Below, piece after piece: positions 25,256 to 34,376 of a stretch of DNA of 64,000 bases. Numbering within the stretch: the stretch's first letter is position 1; each line of letters begins with the position of its first letter. Location: positions 62,001-126,000 of the forward strand of contig NZ_FQWD01000002.1 of assembly GCF_900129565.1 (NCBI RefSeq), read 5' to 3'. Under the pieces are notes generated by a model. The model did no database searches, was not told the DNA's origin, and saw only the letters and a list, made by a program, of their open reading frames with translations. Both the position numbers and the translations under genes were made by a program. This DNA comes from Marisediminitalea aggregata. Lineage in GTDB: Bacteria; Pseudomonadota; Gammaproteobacteria; Enterobacterales; Alteromonadaceae.

Positions 25256-26279
25256 TATCCTACTGCGCTACACTATTTTGTTTGTGCTGACATTGCTGGC
25301 TTTGTCAGCTTTGTCTTTTACATTGATATACCTGTTCCCTGCAGAGCCGATCATCAATCTCACTGGTATCACCCCGCAGAATAGTATTCAACACGATGCC
25401 CTTGTTCGCCAATACCGGCTGGACAGTGCCTATTTAATTCAGTTTTGGCACTACCTGGAGCAGCTATTCAGCGGCAACTGGGGCTACAGCCTGATCTCGG
25501 GTCAACCACTCAAGGAAGAAGTACTTACCGCGCTCCCCGCTACCGTAGAACTTAGTACATACGCGATGATGATTGTGATATTGGTGGGTATTCCCATTGG
25601 CTGTTATAGCGGTTTACGCGCCTACACGAATGCCGATTTCACCATTAACTCGCTCAGCGTCACCGTCTATTCGGTACCGGTATTTTGGCTTGCCGTGTTG
25701 TTTATACTGACGTTTAGTCTGCAATTTGGCTGGTTGCCTTTATCTGGCAGACTGAACTTATTGTTCGATATACCCAGTCAGACCGGCTTTTTGTTCATTG
25801 ATATTCTGCTTGCAGATGACGTTGATACCTCTCTGGCCATGCGGGATGCATTCTTGCATCTGATTCTGCCGACGTTGTCGATAGCCTGTATTTCAACGGC
25901 GGCGATTATTCGTATCACCCGTCGCTCTATTATTGATGTACTCAATAAGCCCTATATCACAGCAGCTAAAGCGCGCGGACTATCAAATCGCCAGATATTT
26001 TTCCGGCACGTATTGCGCAACGCGCTGCTGCCAATATTGCCGCTCATGGCCATGCAGATTACAACCCTGATCACGAACGCTATGATTGTAGAAACCTTGT
26101 TTTCCTGGCCAGGTATTGGCAACTGGCTTATTCAGGCAATTTATCAGCGTGATTATTCAGCACTGCGGATTGGCATGCTGGCGGTATCGACTCTGGTAGT
26201 CATTATTACCATTTCGATAGATTTGTTTAACCGGTTAATTGACCCCAGCAGGGAAAAATTCGAAAGTGTCACGATTTAG
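25248..26279 (+). CDS. sapB: ABC transporter permease SapB
   Basis: The 343-residue membrane protein is a DppB/OppB-type permease with about six transmembrane segments and the EAA-loop region near ITAAKARGLSNRQIFFRHVL. It pairs with SapC to form the channel of the Sap transporter. It overlaps both neighbours (8 bases with sapA, 14 with sapC), showing tight coupling. Confidence 0.92.
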   Translation: MINILLRYTILFVLTLLALSALSFTLIYLFPAEPIINLTGITPQNSIQHDALVRQYRLDSAYLIQFWHYLEQLFSGNWGYSLISGQPLKEEVLTALPATVELSTYAMMIVILVGIPIGCYSGLRAYTNADFTINSLSVTVYSVPVFWLAVLFILTFSLQFGWLPLSGRLNLLFDIPSQTGFLFIDILLADDVDTSLAMRDAFLHLILPTLSIACISTAAIIRITRRSIIDVLNKPYITAAKARGLSNRQIFFRHVLRNALLPILPLMAMQITTLITNAMIVETLFSWPGIGNWLIQAIYQRDYSALRIGMLAVSTLVVIITISIDLFNRLIDPSREKFESVTI

Positions 26280-27159
26280 TCTCTACGAAGATGAAATTCG
26301 CCCGTCACCGTGGCAGCACACATGGCGCGAGTTTAAATCCAGTCACGTAGCTCTGGTGGGGTTAGCGATTCTGCTGCTGTTTGTCTTCTTTGCATTCTTC
26401 GCTCCGTTGGTTACGCCTTATGATCCTTTATTCCAGAATACGGAGTCCATTTTAGTGGCCCCAAGCTGGCACCCGAATGGCTCGATTACCCATTTATTTG
26501 GCACCGATGCACTGGGCCGGGATCTATTTTCACGGATTATGTATGGCTGCCGGGTAACCTTTGGTACCAGTCTTCTGGTGGTCATCATCGCCATGGCGGT
26601 GGGCGTGTCTATAGGCACCATTGCGGGCATGTTAAGCGGAGTGCGCTCAAGCGTCGTCAATCACTTACTGGATGCGTTAATGGCCATCCCTACCCTGCTG
26701 ATTGCCATTATCATCGTTGGTATTTTAGGCAGTGGTCTGGTCAACAGTATGTGGGCCATCACACTGGCGCTTATCCCGCAGTTTATTCATCACACCCGTA
26801 CCTTTGTGCGCGCCGAAATGAAAAAAGACTACATTCAGGCGTCGACATTGGACGGCGCAAATCGCCTGCAGATTTTTTACTATTCAATTTTACCCAACAT
26901 GATTGAAATGCTGGTCGTGCAAGGTACCCTGGCCTTGTCTATTGCCGTTATTGATATAAGCGCCCTGGGCTTCCTGAATTTAGGCGCACAGCCGCCATTA
27001 CCCGAGCTTGGCGCTATTCTGGCAGCAGGTCTGGATGTCGGGTATTTGTCGCCGTGGAATATTGCCATTCCGGGGATCGCCATATTCCTGATGGTACTGT
27101 CGATCACCGTGGTAGGTGATGGCCTTCGTTCAGCATTGAGAAAAAGGGTAAATCGCTAA
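26266..27159 (+). CDS. sapC: ABC transporter permease SapC
   Basis: The 297-residue protein is a DppC/OppC-type permease with an N-terminal cytoplasmic stretch, a first membrane segment at about 30-55 and the EAA loop near DYIQASTLDGANRLQIFYYS. The best start is GTG at 26266 (VSRFSLYEDEI), overlapping sapB by 14 bases; an in-frame TTG at 26239 is less likely. Its stop shares a base with the sapD start (TAATG). Confidence 0.88.
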   Translation: MSRFSLYEDEIRPSPWQHTWREFKSSHVALVGLAILLLFVFFAFFAPLVTPYDPLFQNTESILVAPSWHPNGSITHLFGTDALGRDLFSRIMYGCRVTFGTSLLVVIIAMAVGVSIGTIAGMLSGVRSSVVNHLLDALMAIPTLLIAIIIVGILGSGLVNSMWAITLALIPQFIHHTRTFVRAEMKKDYIQASTLDGANRLQIFYYSILPNMIEMLVVQGTLALSIAVIDISALGFLNLGAQPPLPELGAILAAGLDVGYLSPWNIAIPGIAIFLMVLSITVVGDGLRSALRKRVNR

Positions 27160-28154
27160 TGCCATTGTTAGACATTAAAAACCTTACCCTTGAAATCAAT
27201 ACCGGCTCCCAGTCCATTAAAGCGCTGGATAAAATTAACTTAACGGTGAACTCCGGCGAAATTCGCGCGCTGGTTGGCGAATCGGGTTCAGGGAAAAGCC
27301 TGATTGTACAAGCCATCGCTGGTGCTACGCCCGGCAATTGGCATCTTACCGCCGACCGCATGAGTTGGAACGGTGAAAACTTGTTGTCGATGTCTGTTGA
27401 GCAACGCCGTCAGGTATTGCGCAAAGACATCGGCGTGGTGTTTCAACACGCCATTGCCTCGCTCGACCCTTCCGTGACGTTGGGAGAACAGCTTGAGGAA
27501 GCCGTACCGGATGAATTAATTGAAGGTAAGTGGTTCTGGCAACGCGCTCAACAACGGCGCAGGGAAGTCATTAGTACCGTGCACAAAGTCGGAATAAAAG
27601 ATCACAACCACTACCTGCGTGCTTATCCCCACCAAATTCCAACCGATATCGGGCAAAAGCTGATGCTGGCCATGGCGTTGGTGAATCAGCCTAAAATGCT
27701 GATAGCCGATGACCCGACCCGAGGCATGGAAACCACCACCAAGGTGCAGGTACTGAAATTGCTCTCGCGGTTGAACCAAACACGCTCACTTGGCATTTTA
27801 TTCGTCAGCCACGACCTGCTGGCGATTGCCAGTATGTCGCATACCATGACGGTATTGTATTGCGGGCAAACCGTTGAGTCCGGCAAAATGAAACACATAC
27901 GCAAGCGTCCATTGCATCCTTATACCAAGGCGCTATTAGACAGCGCGCCCAGTTTCAGTAAAGATTTGCCGCCCAAGTCCCAGTTACCCACACTGGCGGG
28001 GACGATCCCAACGCTACAGCACTTGCCTATTGGCTGTCGTTTAGGGCCGCGCTGTCCAAGAGCACAGCGCGCCTGCGTAAACGTTCCGGCGGTGCGTAAA
28101 ATCCACGATCACAGTTACAGCTGCCACTTCCCGCTGCATATGGAGAAATTATGA
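27159..28154 (+). CDS. sapD: ABC transporter ATP-binding protein SapD
   Basis: This 331-residue ATPase of the Dpp/Opp type has Walker A GESGSGKS (residues 40-47), Q-loop VVFQHA and the C-terminal cysteine-containing region of peptide transporter ATPases (GCRLGPRCPRAQ). Two motifs are unusual. The signature region reads HQIPTDIGQKLM instead of LSGGQ, and the Walker B ends ADDPT, with Asp185 where most ATPases have the catalytic Glu. The divergent signature is also known in enteric SapD; the Glu-to-Asp change I consider noteworthy. It pairs with SapF. Confidence 0.9.
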   Translation: MPLLDIKNLTLEINTGSQSIKALDKINLTVNSGEIRALVGESGSGKSLIVQAIAGATPGNWHLTADRMSWNGENLLSMSVEQRRQVLRKDIGVVFQHAIASLDPSVTLGEQLEEAVPDELIEGKWFWQRAQQRRREVISTVHKVGIKDHNHYLRAYPHQIPTDIGQKLMLAMALVNQPKMLIADDPTRGMETTTKVQVLKLLSRLNQTRSLGILFVSHDLLAIASMSHTMTVLYCGQTVESGKMKHIRKRPLHPYTKALLDSAPSFSKDLPPKSQLPTLAGTIPTLQHLPIGCRLGPRCPRAQRACVNVPAVRKIHDHSYSCHFPLHMEKL

Positions 28155-28957
28155 AGCAGGTATTGGATGTCAGTGGCCTGACGTTCAGGCACAGCAGTAA
28201 AAAACGTTGGTTGAAGAAACCTGAGATTTTTTCGCTAGGCCCAATTGATATGCAGGTAACCAAAGGCGAAACCATTGCTATCATTGGCCAGAACCGCTCG
28301 GGGAAATCACTGCTGGCAAAAATGCTGGCCGGCGCGGTAGAGCCTGATGAGGGTAATATTCACCTCATGGAAGAGAAGTACTGGTCTGTTCGACATCGCG
28401 CAGCGCGCAAAAATGCCGATATCACCGGTATTCGTATGATCTTTCAACACAGCAGCGAGTCCATGAACCCTGGCATTACCGTTGGCCAGATACTCGATGA
28501 ACCTCTGCGTTTGAATACGGGCCTGTCAGATGCTGAACGCAAGGCCCTGATTGCCGATACCCTGGTGAAGGTAGGGTTACTGCGTGAGCACATCTACTTT
28601 TATCGGCATATGCTGTCTGACGGACAGCAACAACGTGTCGCCCTGGCCCGTGCCATTCTGCCCGAGCCCAAAGTATTAATTGCCGATGAACCATTCGCGG
28701 CATTAGACCCGACGATACGATCACAAACCGTGAACCTGATCTTAAAGCTGCAACAAGAGATGGGGCTGGCTTTTATATTTATTTCTCACAACCTGGGGAT
28801 CGTTCGACATATCGCCGACCGGGTGATTGTGATGGATGGTGGTCAGATTATAGAGAGTGGAAAAACAGAGACCATCTTTCGATGGCCTCAGCATGAAACA
28901 ACCAAGAAACTGGTGTTGTCTTATCAGTCACTGATCCCGCAGCAAACGCTGCGGTGA
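28151..28957 (+). CDS. sapF: ABC transporter ATP-binding protein SapF
   Basis: The 268-residue ATPase has Walker A GQNRSGKS, signature LSDGQQQRVALARA and Walker B LIADEPFAALD, all intact. With SapD it powers the SapABCDF transporter. It overlaps sapD by 4 bases (ATGA) and is the last gene of the operon, ending 15 bases from the convergent oadB. An inverted repeat spans its stop codon. Confidence 0.92.
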   Translation: MKQVLDVSGLTFRHSSKKRWLKKPEIFSLGPIDMQVTKGETIAIIGQNRSGKSLLAKMLAGAVEPDEGNIHLMEEKYWSVRHRAARKNADITGIRMIFQHSSESMNPGITVGQILDEPLRLNTGLSDAERKALIADTLVKVGLLREHIYFYRHMLSDGQQQRVALARAILPEPKVLIADEPFAALDPTIRSQTVNLILKLQQEMGLAFIFISHNLGIVRHIADRVIVMDGGQIIESGKTETIFRWPQHETTKKLVLSYQSLIPQQTLR

Positions 28958-28960
28958 TCA
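28932..28960 (+). terminator. Inverted repeat at the sapF/oadB junction, possible terminator
   Basis: TGATC-CCGCAGC pairs with GCTGCGG-TGATCA around a 4-base loop, overlapping the sapF stop codon. The stem is strong, but there is no T run on either strand, so a terminator role is uncertain. Confidence 0.4.
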
Positions 28961-28972
28961 GCAGTTAATAGA

Positions 28973-30103
28973 CTAGCCTACCAGCGCCAGTAATACACCG
29001 GCAGCCACAGCAGATCCCAATACCCCGGCTACATTCGGGCCCATCGCATGCATCAACAGGAAATTGTGCTGGTTTGCTTCCAGACCGACTTTATTCACTA
29101 CCCGTGCAGCCATTGGCACGGCAGACACACCGGCAGCGCCAATTAATGGGTTAATAGAACCACCTGTTAAGCGGCTCATCAACTTCGCCATTAATACCCC
29201 TGCCGCCGTACCGATACCAAACGCAACCGCACCCAGTCCTAAAATACCTAAGGTTTCCACCGTCAGGAATTTATCGGCAGACAGCTTTGAACCAACCGCC
29301 AGACCCAGGAAGATAGTCACAATGTTGATCAGCTCGTTTTGCGCGGTTTTGCTTAAACGGTCAACCACACCACATTCTTTCATAAGGTTACCGAAGCAAA
29401 ACATGCCCACCAACGGCGTAGCCGACGGCAGGAACAAAATAGTAAGCAGCAGTACGCCCAATGGGAACAGGGTTTTCTCTTTCTTACTGACATGACGCAA
29501 TTGCGCCATTTCAATTTTGCGCTCTTCCGGCGTCGTTAACGCTTTCATGATTGGCGGCTGAATAATTGGCACCAGCGCCATGTAAGAATACGCTGCTACC
29601 GCAATTGCCCCCAGTAAATCAGGTGAAAGGCGCGAAGCCAGGAAAATAGCTGTCGGACCATCCGCCCCGCCGATAATGGCAATCGCAGAGGCATCTTTAA
29701 GGGTAAAGTCGAACCCAGGAATGAAATTCAGCGCAATCGCACCAAACAAGGTGGCAAAAATACCAAACTGCGCGGCTGCACCGAGTAATAACATCTTGGG
29801 GTTTGCGATTAACGCACCGAAGTCAGTCATAGCCCCTACGCCCATAAATATGAGCAGGGGGAAGACGCCTGAGTGAATACCGACCTCATAGATGTAATAC
29901 AACAATCCGCCCGGATCGGTAAAACCTGCCAATGGAATGTTGGTCAGAATAGCACCAAAGCCAATTGGAAATAACAGTAGAGGTTCAAAACCACGCACAA
30001 TGGCAAGGTAAAGCAATAGCGCCCCTACCGCCATCATGATCACCTGCCCCAGCTCAAAGTGAGCTAAGGCGGTGCTGTCCCATAAAATTGCTAACTGTTC
30101 CAT
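28973..30103 (-). CDS. oadB: Sodium-translocating oxaloacetate decarboxylase beta subunit
   Basis: The 376-residue integral membrane protein has about nine hydrophobic segments and the family motifs [35 protein letters not shown] and [15 protein letters not shown]. It decarboxylates carboxybiotin and pumps sodium outward across the inner membrane. It is the last gene of oadGAB, 4 bases after oadA. Confidence 0.95.
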   Translation of the reverse strand: MEQLAILWDSTALAHFELGQVIMMAVGALLLYLAIVRGFEPLLLFPIGFGAILTNIPLAGFTDPGGLLYYIYEVGIHSGVFPLLIFMGVGAMTDFGALIANPKMLLLGAAAQFGIFATLFGAIALNFIPGFDFTLKDASAIAIIGGADGPTAIFLASRLSPDLLGAIAVAAYSYMALVPIIQPPIMKALTTPEERKIEMAQLRHVSKKEKTLFPLGVLLLTILFLPSATPLVGMFCFGNLMKECGVVDRLSKTAQNELINIVTIFLGLAVGSKLSADKFLTVETLGILGLGAVAFGIGTAAGVLMAKLMSRLTGGSINPLIGAAGVSAVPMAARVVNKVGLEANQHNFLLMHAMGPNVAGVLGSAVAAGVLLALVG

Positions 30104-30107
30104 GGGC

Positions 30108-31895
30108 TTACCCTAATTCAATTAACGGCTGACCGTTGGTAACGCTGTCGCCTTCTTTCACCAACACAGACGAGACTGTGCCATCGAATGCGCTGCGGAT
30201 TTCGGTTTCCATTTTCATGGCTTCCAAAATAATAACAACATCACCATTACTCACCTGATCGCCAGGGCCTACCAGTACTTTAAACACGTTACCGGCTAAC
30301 GGTGCATTGATTGCCTGACCACCTGCCGATGGTGCTGGCGCAGCGGCTTGTGCTGGCGCAGCAGAAGCAACCGGTGTAATCGCCCCCAACTGGCCAGACG
30401 CAGCCACTTCCACACTATACACTTTGCCGTCGACACGAACGTCGTAACTGCTTGGCGCATCTGCACTCGCAGTGGCTACAGGAGCAGCAGGCGCAGCGGC
30501 TGTTTGTTCAGAAGGAGCCGGCTCAAAGGCATCCGGATTACCGCGGTTTTCCAGGAATTTAAGGCCAATTTGAGGGAACAATGCATACGTCAGTACGTCG
30601 TCAATTTTTTGCTCCGCCAAAGTAATTGACTTCTCCGATGCCAGTGAATCCAGTTCTGTTTCCAGTTTTTCCAGTTCAGGGTCGATCAGATCCGCCGGGC
30701 GACATGTAATGGCTTCACCGCCATCCAATACGCGCTGTTGTAATTCGGCGTTTACTGGCGCCGCTGTGGCACCGTACTCACCTTTCAACACGCCAGCGGT
30801 TTCTTTGGTAATGCTCTTGTAGCGCTCACCGGTCAGCACGTTCAGTACTGATTGAGTGCCGACAATTTGTGATGTGGGTGTTACCAGCGGAATAAAGCCT
30901 AAATCTTCACGAACGCGCGGGATTTCTAACAGTACGTCGTCGAACTTTTCTTCTGCGCCCTGCTCTTTAAGCTGATTTTCCATGTTTGTCAGCATGCCAC
31001 CTGGTACCTGAGCAAGCAGAATACGGGCGTCCACGCCTTTCAGGCTACCTTCAAACTTCGCGTATTTTTTGCGAACTTCGCGGAAATAAGCGGCAATTTC
31101 GCTTAAATCCGGCAATGACAATCCGGTATCACGCTCGGTGCCTTCCAGAATAGACACCATCGTTTCGGTCGCAGAGTGACCATAGGTCATGCTCATCGAC
31201 GAAATCGCGGTGTCGAGGATATCAATGCCGGCATCAATAGCTTTCTGATAAGTGGCCGTACTCAAACCTGTGGTTGCGTGACACTGCATGGCAATCGGTA
31301 CATCTACCGTTTGCTTAAGTTGCGTTATGAGCGTTTCACACTCGTAAGGCTTTAACAGGCCAGCCATGTCTTTAATGCAGATGGAGTGTACACCCATGTC
31401 TTCAAGCTGCTTGGCCATGTCCAGCCACAACTGCAGGTTGTGTACCGGGCTTACGGTATACGAAATCGTTCCCTGAGCATGAGCACCACAGTTGACTGCA
31501 GCTTTTACCGCCGTTTCCAGGTTACGAACGTCGTTCATTGCATCGAAAATACGGAATACGTCTACACCGTTGTCGTGCGCGCGCTCAACAAAACGCGTTA
31601 CCACGTCGTCGGCATAATGGCGATAGCCCAGCAGGTTTTGGCCACGCAGTAACATTTGCTGCGGTGTGTTTGGCATGGCCTGCTTCAACAAGCGAATACG
31701 CTCCCAGGGATCTTCACCCAGATAACGAATACAGGCATCAAACGTTGCCCCACCCCAGGACTCAATTGACCAGTATCCGGCCTTATCCAGTTTTTCAGCG
31801 ATTGGCAGCATATCCTCTATGCGCATTCTGGTGGCGAGCAGGGATTGGTGTGCATCCCGAAGCACCAGTTCGGTAATGGCCAGTGGCTTTGACAT
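30108..31895 (-). CDS. oadA: Oxaloacetate decarboxylase alpha subunit
   Basis: The 595-residue protein has an N-terminal carboxyltransferase TIM barrel ([19 protein letters not shown]), a conserved carboxylase domain, an Ala/Pro-rich linker (about 465-530) and a C-terminal biotinyl domain with the target lysine in EAMKMET. It transfers CO2 from oxaloacetate to biotin, giving pyruvate. It stands between oadG (18 bases upstream) and oadB (4 bases downstream). Confidence 0.96.
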   Translation of the reverse strand: MSKPLAITELVLRDAHQSLLATRMRIEDMLPIAEKLDKAGYWSIESWGGATFDACIRYLGEDPWERIRLLKQAMPNTPQQMLLRGQNLLGYRHYADDVVTRFVERAHDNGVDVFRIFDAMNDVRNLETAVKAAVNCGAHAQGTISYTVSPVHNLQLWLDMAKQLEDMGVHSICIKDMAGLLKPYECETLITQLKQTVDVPIAMQCHATTGLSTATYQKAIDAGIDILDTAISSMSMTYGHSATETMVSILEGTERDTGLSLPDLSEIAAYFREVRKKYAKFEGSLKGVDARILLAQVPGGMLTNMENQLKEQGAEEKFDDVLLEIPRVREDLGFIPLVTPTSQIVGTQSVLNVLTGERYKSITKETAGVLKGEYGATAAPVNAELQQRVLDGGEAITCRPADLIDPELEKLETELDSLASEKSITLAEQKIDDVLTYALFPQIGLKFLENRGNPDAFEPAPSEQTAAAPAAPVATASADAPSSYDVRVDGKVYSVEVAASGQLGAITPVASAAPAQAAAPAPSAGGQAINAPLAGNVFKVLVGPGDQVSNGDVVIILEAMKMETEIRSAFDGTVSSVLVKEGDSVTNGQPLIELG

Positions 31896-31913
31896 GTGAG
31901 CTCCTAAAGTGTG

Positions 31914-32180
31914 TTAACGGTTAGCTTGACGGTGTGCATGTACGGCAGCAGTAATAGCAGCAACGATATTTTTATCTTCATTTGCCTGTGCTGGACGTGC
32001 AGCCTTTGACGACGCTCTGGTTGGCGCCTGAGGCTCCTGGCCTGGAAAGCGTTCACAGAACGCCTTCAGAAGGTTCACCGCCGCGATCAATATGGTAAGA
32101 AATACGAACACGAAACCCATCCCTACCATGAGCAAGGTAGCAGCTTCGAACAATAAATCGTTTATAGATTGTGCGGACAT
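31914..32180 (-). CDS. oadG: Oxaloacetate decarboxylase gamma subunit
   Basis: The 88-residue protein has one N-terminal membrane span (about residues 15-37, LLMVGMGFVFVFLTILIAAV), a Pro/Ala/Lys linker and a C-terminus ending AAITAAVHAHRQANR. This is the OadG form that assembles alpha and beta subunits and may bind zinc through its C-terminal histidines. I chose the ATG at 32178-32180 with GGGAAA upstream; the longer frame to 32264 adds 28 unlikely residues. It heads oadGAB. Confidence 0.92.
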   Translation of the reverse strand: MSAQSINDLLFEAATLLMVGMGFVFVFLTILIAAVNLLKAFCERFPGQEPQAPTRASSKAARPAQANEDKNIVAAITAAVHAHRQANR

Positions 32181-32346
32181 AGATTTTCCCGGCCAAAATT
32201 TTGGAAACGAATAAGTACCATGTCGGTATATAAAACACAATACAAACACCCGTTTGAATTGCATAAAAAGTCAATATAGGCGTTTTAACTGAAATAATTA
32301 TTCGTTTTTGTGAATAATATATTCATTTGGTGATGGGTCACATAGA

Positions 32347-32364
32347 TTTGATGAATATATCAAA
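32347..32364. promoter_or_regulatory. Operator-like dyad upstream of oadG
   Basis: TTTGAT-GAATAT-ATCAAA is a 6-bp perfect inverted repeat with a 6-base spacer, 167-184 bases upstream of oadG. The binding protein is unknown and chance occurrence in AT-rich DNA is possible. Confidence 0.35.
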
Positions 32365-32433
32365 CCAACTAAAAACGGTGCTCACTGCCACCCATCAGAA
32401 TATCATTTAAATTTATACATCCCATAAACAACA

Positions 32434-32465
32434 ATGATAAATAGTGCTTTAGCACTATTTATCAT
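32434..32465 (-). terminator. 14-bp perfect inverted repeat at the end of the HTH gene
   Basis: ATGATAAATAGTGC and its exact complement flank a 4-base loop, and the repeat contains the stop codon of the HTH gene. On the minus strand the stem is followed by TTGTTGTTTATG, moderately T-rich, so it is most likely a terminator. The stem is unusually AT-rich and long. Confidence 0.6.
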
Positions 32466-32673
32466 CCCACTCGAAGACATCATTCACGCTAACGTCAAAT
32501 ACCCGCGCTATGCGAAACGCCGTTTCCAGCGAGGGCGAATAGCGCCGTTGCTCGATGGCCGCCACGGTTTGACGCGTTACCCCTACGGCTTCCCCCAATT
32601 GGGATTGCGTCATCTCTCCATGTGCTTCTCTGAGCGCTTTTATTGAATTAGTGATCAGTAACTGCTTTGCCAT
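32455..32673 (-). CDS. Small HTH transcriptional regulator (Xre/Cro type)
   Basis: The 72-residue protein is nearly all helix-turn-helix, with TQSQLGEAVGVTRQTVAAIE as the HTH core and the PSLETAFRIARVFDVSVNDVF segment typical of small YozG/Xre-like regulators. The ATG at 32671-32673 overlaps the stop of the upstream membrane-protein gene, showing translational coupling; an extension to 32781 would lie inside that gene. It probably represses its own operon through the palindromes upstream of the membrane protein. Confidence 0.85.
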   Translation of the reverse strand: MAKQLLITNSIKALREAHGEMTQSQLGEAVGVTRQTVAAIEQRRYSPSLETAFRIARVFDVSVNDVFEWDDK

Positions 32674-33098
32674 TAAATAATCGCGCTCCGGTGCAATACA
32701 ATGCGATATACGTAATCGACAATGGCTGCTAATGCCATACTGCCCAGCACCATATAAAACAGCATGTCTCCGTTGTTCCAATGCAGATAGTGCGACATCG
32801 ATACAACAGCGCCTACCCCCATGATCCAGCCCGACGTATAGCCAGCCTTCCGCTCAATATGTATTTCCCGTTCATCGGCTGGTGTTGATGCCTGTTTGGG
32901 CGAGCAGATACTGATCACAACCTGCCCAGCCACCACAATGACTACCAATACCAGGGTGTAGGATGAAATCAATCCAATAGACGGTGACACTAAGCCACCC
33001 GCCGCAACTGATGCTTTATACACGGACCACCCGCACATAATAGATATTACTGTTAGTGCCAGCGCCATGACCCACGCTGATTTTTCCTGAAATGACAT
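32673..33098 (-). CDS. Uncharacterised four-helix membrane protein coupled to the HTH regulator
   Basis: The 141-residue protein has four hydrophobic segments (about 9-27, 38-60, 88-105 and 112-132) separated by a polar loop with ADEREIHIERKAGY. I do not recognise an assigned function. Similar small membrane proteins with an ADEREI-type loop occur next to Xre-type regulators in many bacteria, which is a context observation only. The ATG at 33096-33098 is chosen over a GTG three codons upstream because GGGTG precedes it. Two palindromes with TTAACAT half-sites lie just upstream. Confidence 0.75.
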   Translation of the reverse strand: MSFQEKSAWVMALALTVISIMCGWSVYKASVAAGGLVSPSIGLISSYTLVLVVIVVAGQVVISICSPKQASTPADEREIHIERKAGYTSGWIMGVGAVVSMSHYLHWNNGDMLFYMVLGSMALAAIVDYVYRIVLHRSAII

Positions 33099-33108
33099 TT
33101 TGTTCACC

Positions 33109-33130
33109 CATGTTAACTATTTTTAACATG
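33109..33130. promoter_or_regulatory. Palindromic operator 1 of the HTH/membrane-protein operon
   Basis: CATGTTAA-CTATTT-TTAACATG is a perfect 8-bp inverted repeat, 11 bases before the membrane-protein start. Its place next to the ribosome-binding site suits repression. Confidence 0.6.
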
Positions 33131-33155
33131 GTTAGTATTTACTCAGCTCAGTTTG

Positions 33156-33175
33156 ATGTCAAAAATTTTTAACAT
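33156..33175. promoter_or_regulatory. Palindromic operator 2 of the HTH/membrane-protein operon
   Basis: ATGTC-AAAAATTTTT-AACAT is a 20-bp palindrome with one mismatched pair, sharing the AACAT end with operator 1. The centres of the two sites are about 46 bases apart. Confidence 0.5.
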
Positions 33176-33505
33176 AGCAATTGTTAGTGAATGTGTCGGA
33201 GTTGATATATCAGAGTGTAGCCAGGTTAATAATAACGGTACTGATCCAGGTCAGTATGCGGCGCTTAAATTGTCTCGCAGACAAGTTTGTTATGACACGG
33301 CATCATGCCCAACGTCTTATTAGTTTAAACGGGGAAAAGGGTGTGAGTTATGAAATTGATATTTACGTTTAGGCCTGTAGCGCAAACCAAGGCGCTGCGT
33401 GGCAAACTGAGAATGGCGTGAGTTAAATACTAGAAAGTGTGTAGCAATGTAATCAGGTCATTTGCGAAGTAATATACTCAGCCCGTTCTGACGCAGGCCA
33501 AAAAC
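33176..33505. other. Intergenic region between the HTH operon and the tRNA cluster
   Basis: No supported gene is seen. A 63-codon open frame on the plus strand (33181-33372) has no ribosome-binding site and no recognisable protein features. Confidence 0.5.
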
Positions 33506-33535
33506 AAAAAAGCCCGTTCGCATTGAACGGGCTTT
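33506..33535 (-). terminator. Terminator of the tRNA cluster
   Basis: On the minus strand an 11-bp stem (AAAGCCCGTTC / GAACGGGCTTT, 5-base loop) ends in six T, 8 bases after the last tRNA. Confidence 0.9.
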
Positions 33536-33542
33536 CGTAATG

Positions 33543-33619
33543 TGGCGCGTGTGGAAGGATTCGAACCTCCGACCGCCTGGTTCGTAGCCAGGTACTCTAT
33601 CCAGCTGAGCTACACACGC
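33543..33619 (-). tRNA. tRNA-Arg (anticodon ACG), copy 2
   Basis: A 77-base cloverleaf is read on the minus strand: acceptor GCGTGTG pairing with CACACGC, anticodon loop CTACGAA (ACG, wobble A converted to inosine), T loop TTCGAAT and an encoded CCA end. It is identical to the copy 95 bases upstream. Confidence 0.96.
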
Positions 33620-33637
33620 GTGGTGCATTTTAGTGAG

Positions 33638-33714
33638 TGGCGCGTGTGGAAGGATTCGAACCTCCGACCGCCTGGTTCGTAGCCAGGTACTCTATCCAGC
33701 TGAGCTACACACGC
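33638..33714 (-). tRNA. tRNA-Arg (anticodon ACG), copy 1
   Basis: Same 77-base sequence as the neighbouring copy, with encoded CCA. The two form a tandem repeat with an 18-base spacer and lie between tRNA-Ser and the cluster terminator. Confidence 0.96.
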
Positions 33715-33731
33715 GCAATATCACTAAAATT

Positions 33732-33824
<93 letters not shown>

Positions 33825-34028
33825 GTCATGTGGGGCTGCATTCTAATGACTAACGGGTAGAAGTCAATGCTTTTTTAAGGAAAAACAAACCGTATGCCGG
33901 GATTTTGTGCAATCCGGTTTTTTTGCCTAAAAAGCAGACAAAACAAACCCTGTTCCTGGTTAAATATAGCGCAAATCCCGTTTTTAGTCCCATTTCCCAC
34001 AAACCGTTGAGATTTTTCTCTCGCGTAC

Positions 34029-34053
34029 AAAAAAGGCCGGATAAACCGACCTT
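34029..34053 (-). terminator. Terminator of csrA
   Basis: On the minus strand AAGGTCGG and CCGGCCTT form an 8-bp stem with one mismatch and a 5-base loop, followed by six T. It lies 7 bases after the csrA stop. Confidence 0.83.
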
Positions 34054-34060
34054 AGTATGA

Positions 34061-34252
34061 TTATTCTGCGTCTGAGGGTTGCGACCCTTTTTCAGCCTGA
34101 ATTCTCATATATATTTCTTCGCGATGCACTGATACTTCTTTAGGCGCATTCACACCGATTCGTACCTGATTACCTTTTACACCTAAGACGGTTACTGTGA
34201 CATCGTCACCAACCATCAGTGTTTCACCCACACGACGAGTTAAAATAAGCAT
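34061..34252 (-). CDS. csrA: Carbon storage regulator CsrA
   Basis: The 63-residue protein has the highly conserved CsrA sequence ([17 protein letters not shown], then [18 protein letters not shown] and the RNA-contacting VSVHREEI). It is a dimeric RNA-binding protein that recognises GGA motifs in mRNA leaders and controls carbon metabolism, motility and biofilm. It follows alaS by about 124 bases, the usual gammaproteobacterial order, and has its own terminator. Confidence 0.97.
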   Translation of the reverse strand: MLILTRRVGETLMVGDDVTVTVLGVKGNQVRIGVNAPKEVSVHREEIYMRIQAEKGSQPSDAE

Positions 34253-34323
34253 TCTTTTGCTCCTGTTCCTTTAATACGGCGCCTTCCTGGCCAATCTGAC
34301 GTCTCCGTCCGTACAGACGCGGT

Positions 34324-34366
34324 GATGGATGCTGAAACCCTGGTGTCACGACAGGGTTTCTCCATC
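34324..34366 (-). other. Long hairpin in the alaS-csrA intergenic region
   Basis: GAAACCCTG and CAGGGTTTC form a 9-bp perfect stem with a 9-base loop, extended by GATGGA/TCCATC with a 4-base bulge. No T run follows on the minus strand, so it is not a classical terminator. It could lie in the csrA leader or slow transcription from alaS. Confidence 0.5.
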
Positions 34367-34376
34367 GATACTTGCA

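Noticed and set aside
33181-33372. 63-codon open frame upstream of the tRNA cluster
   Set aside because: No ribosome-binding site and no family resemblance; it is probably chance in AT-rich DNA.
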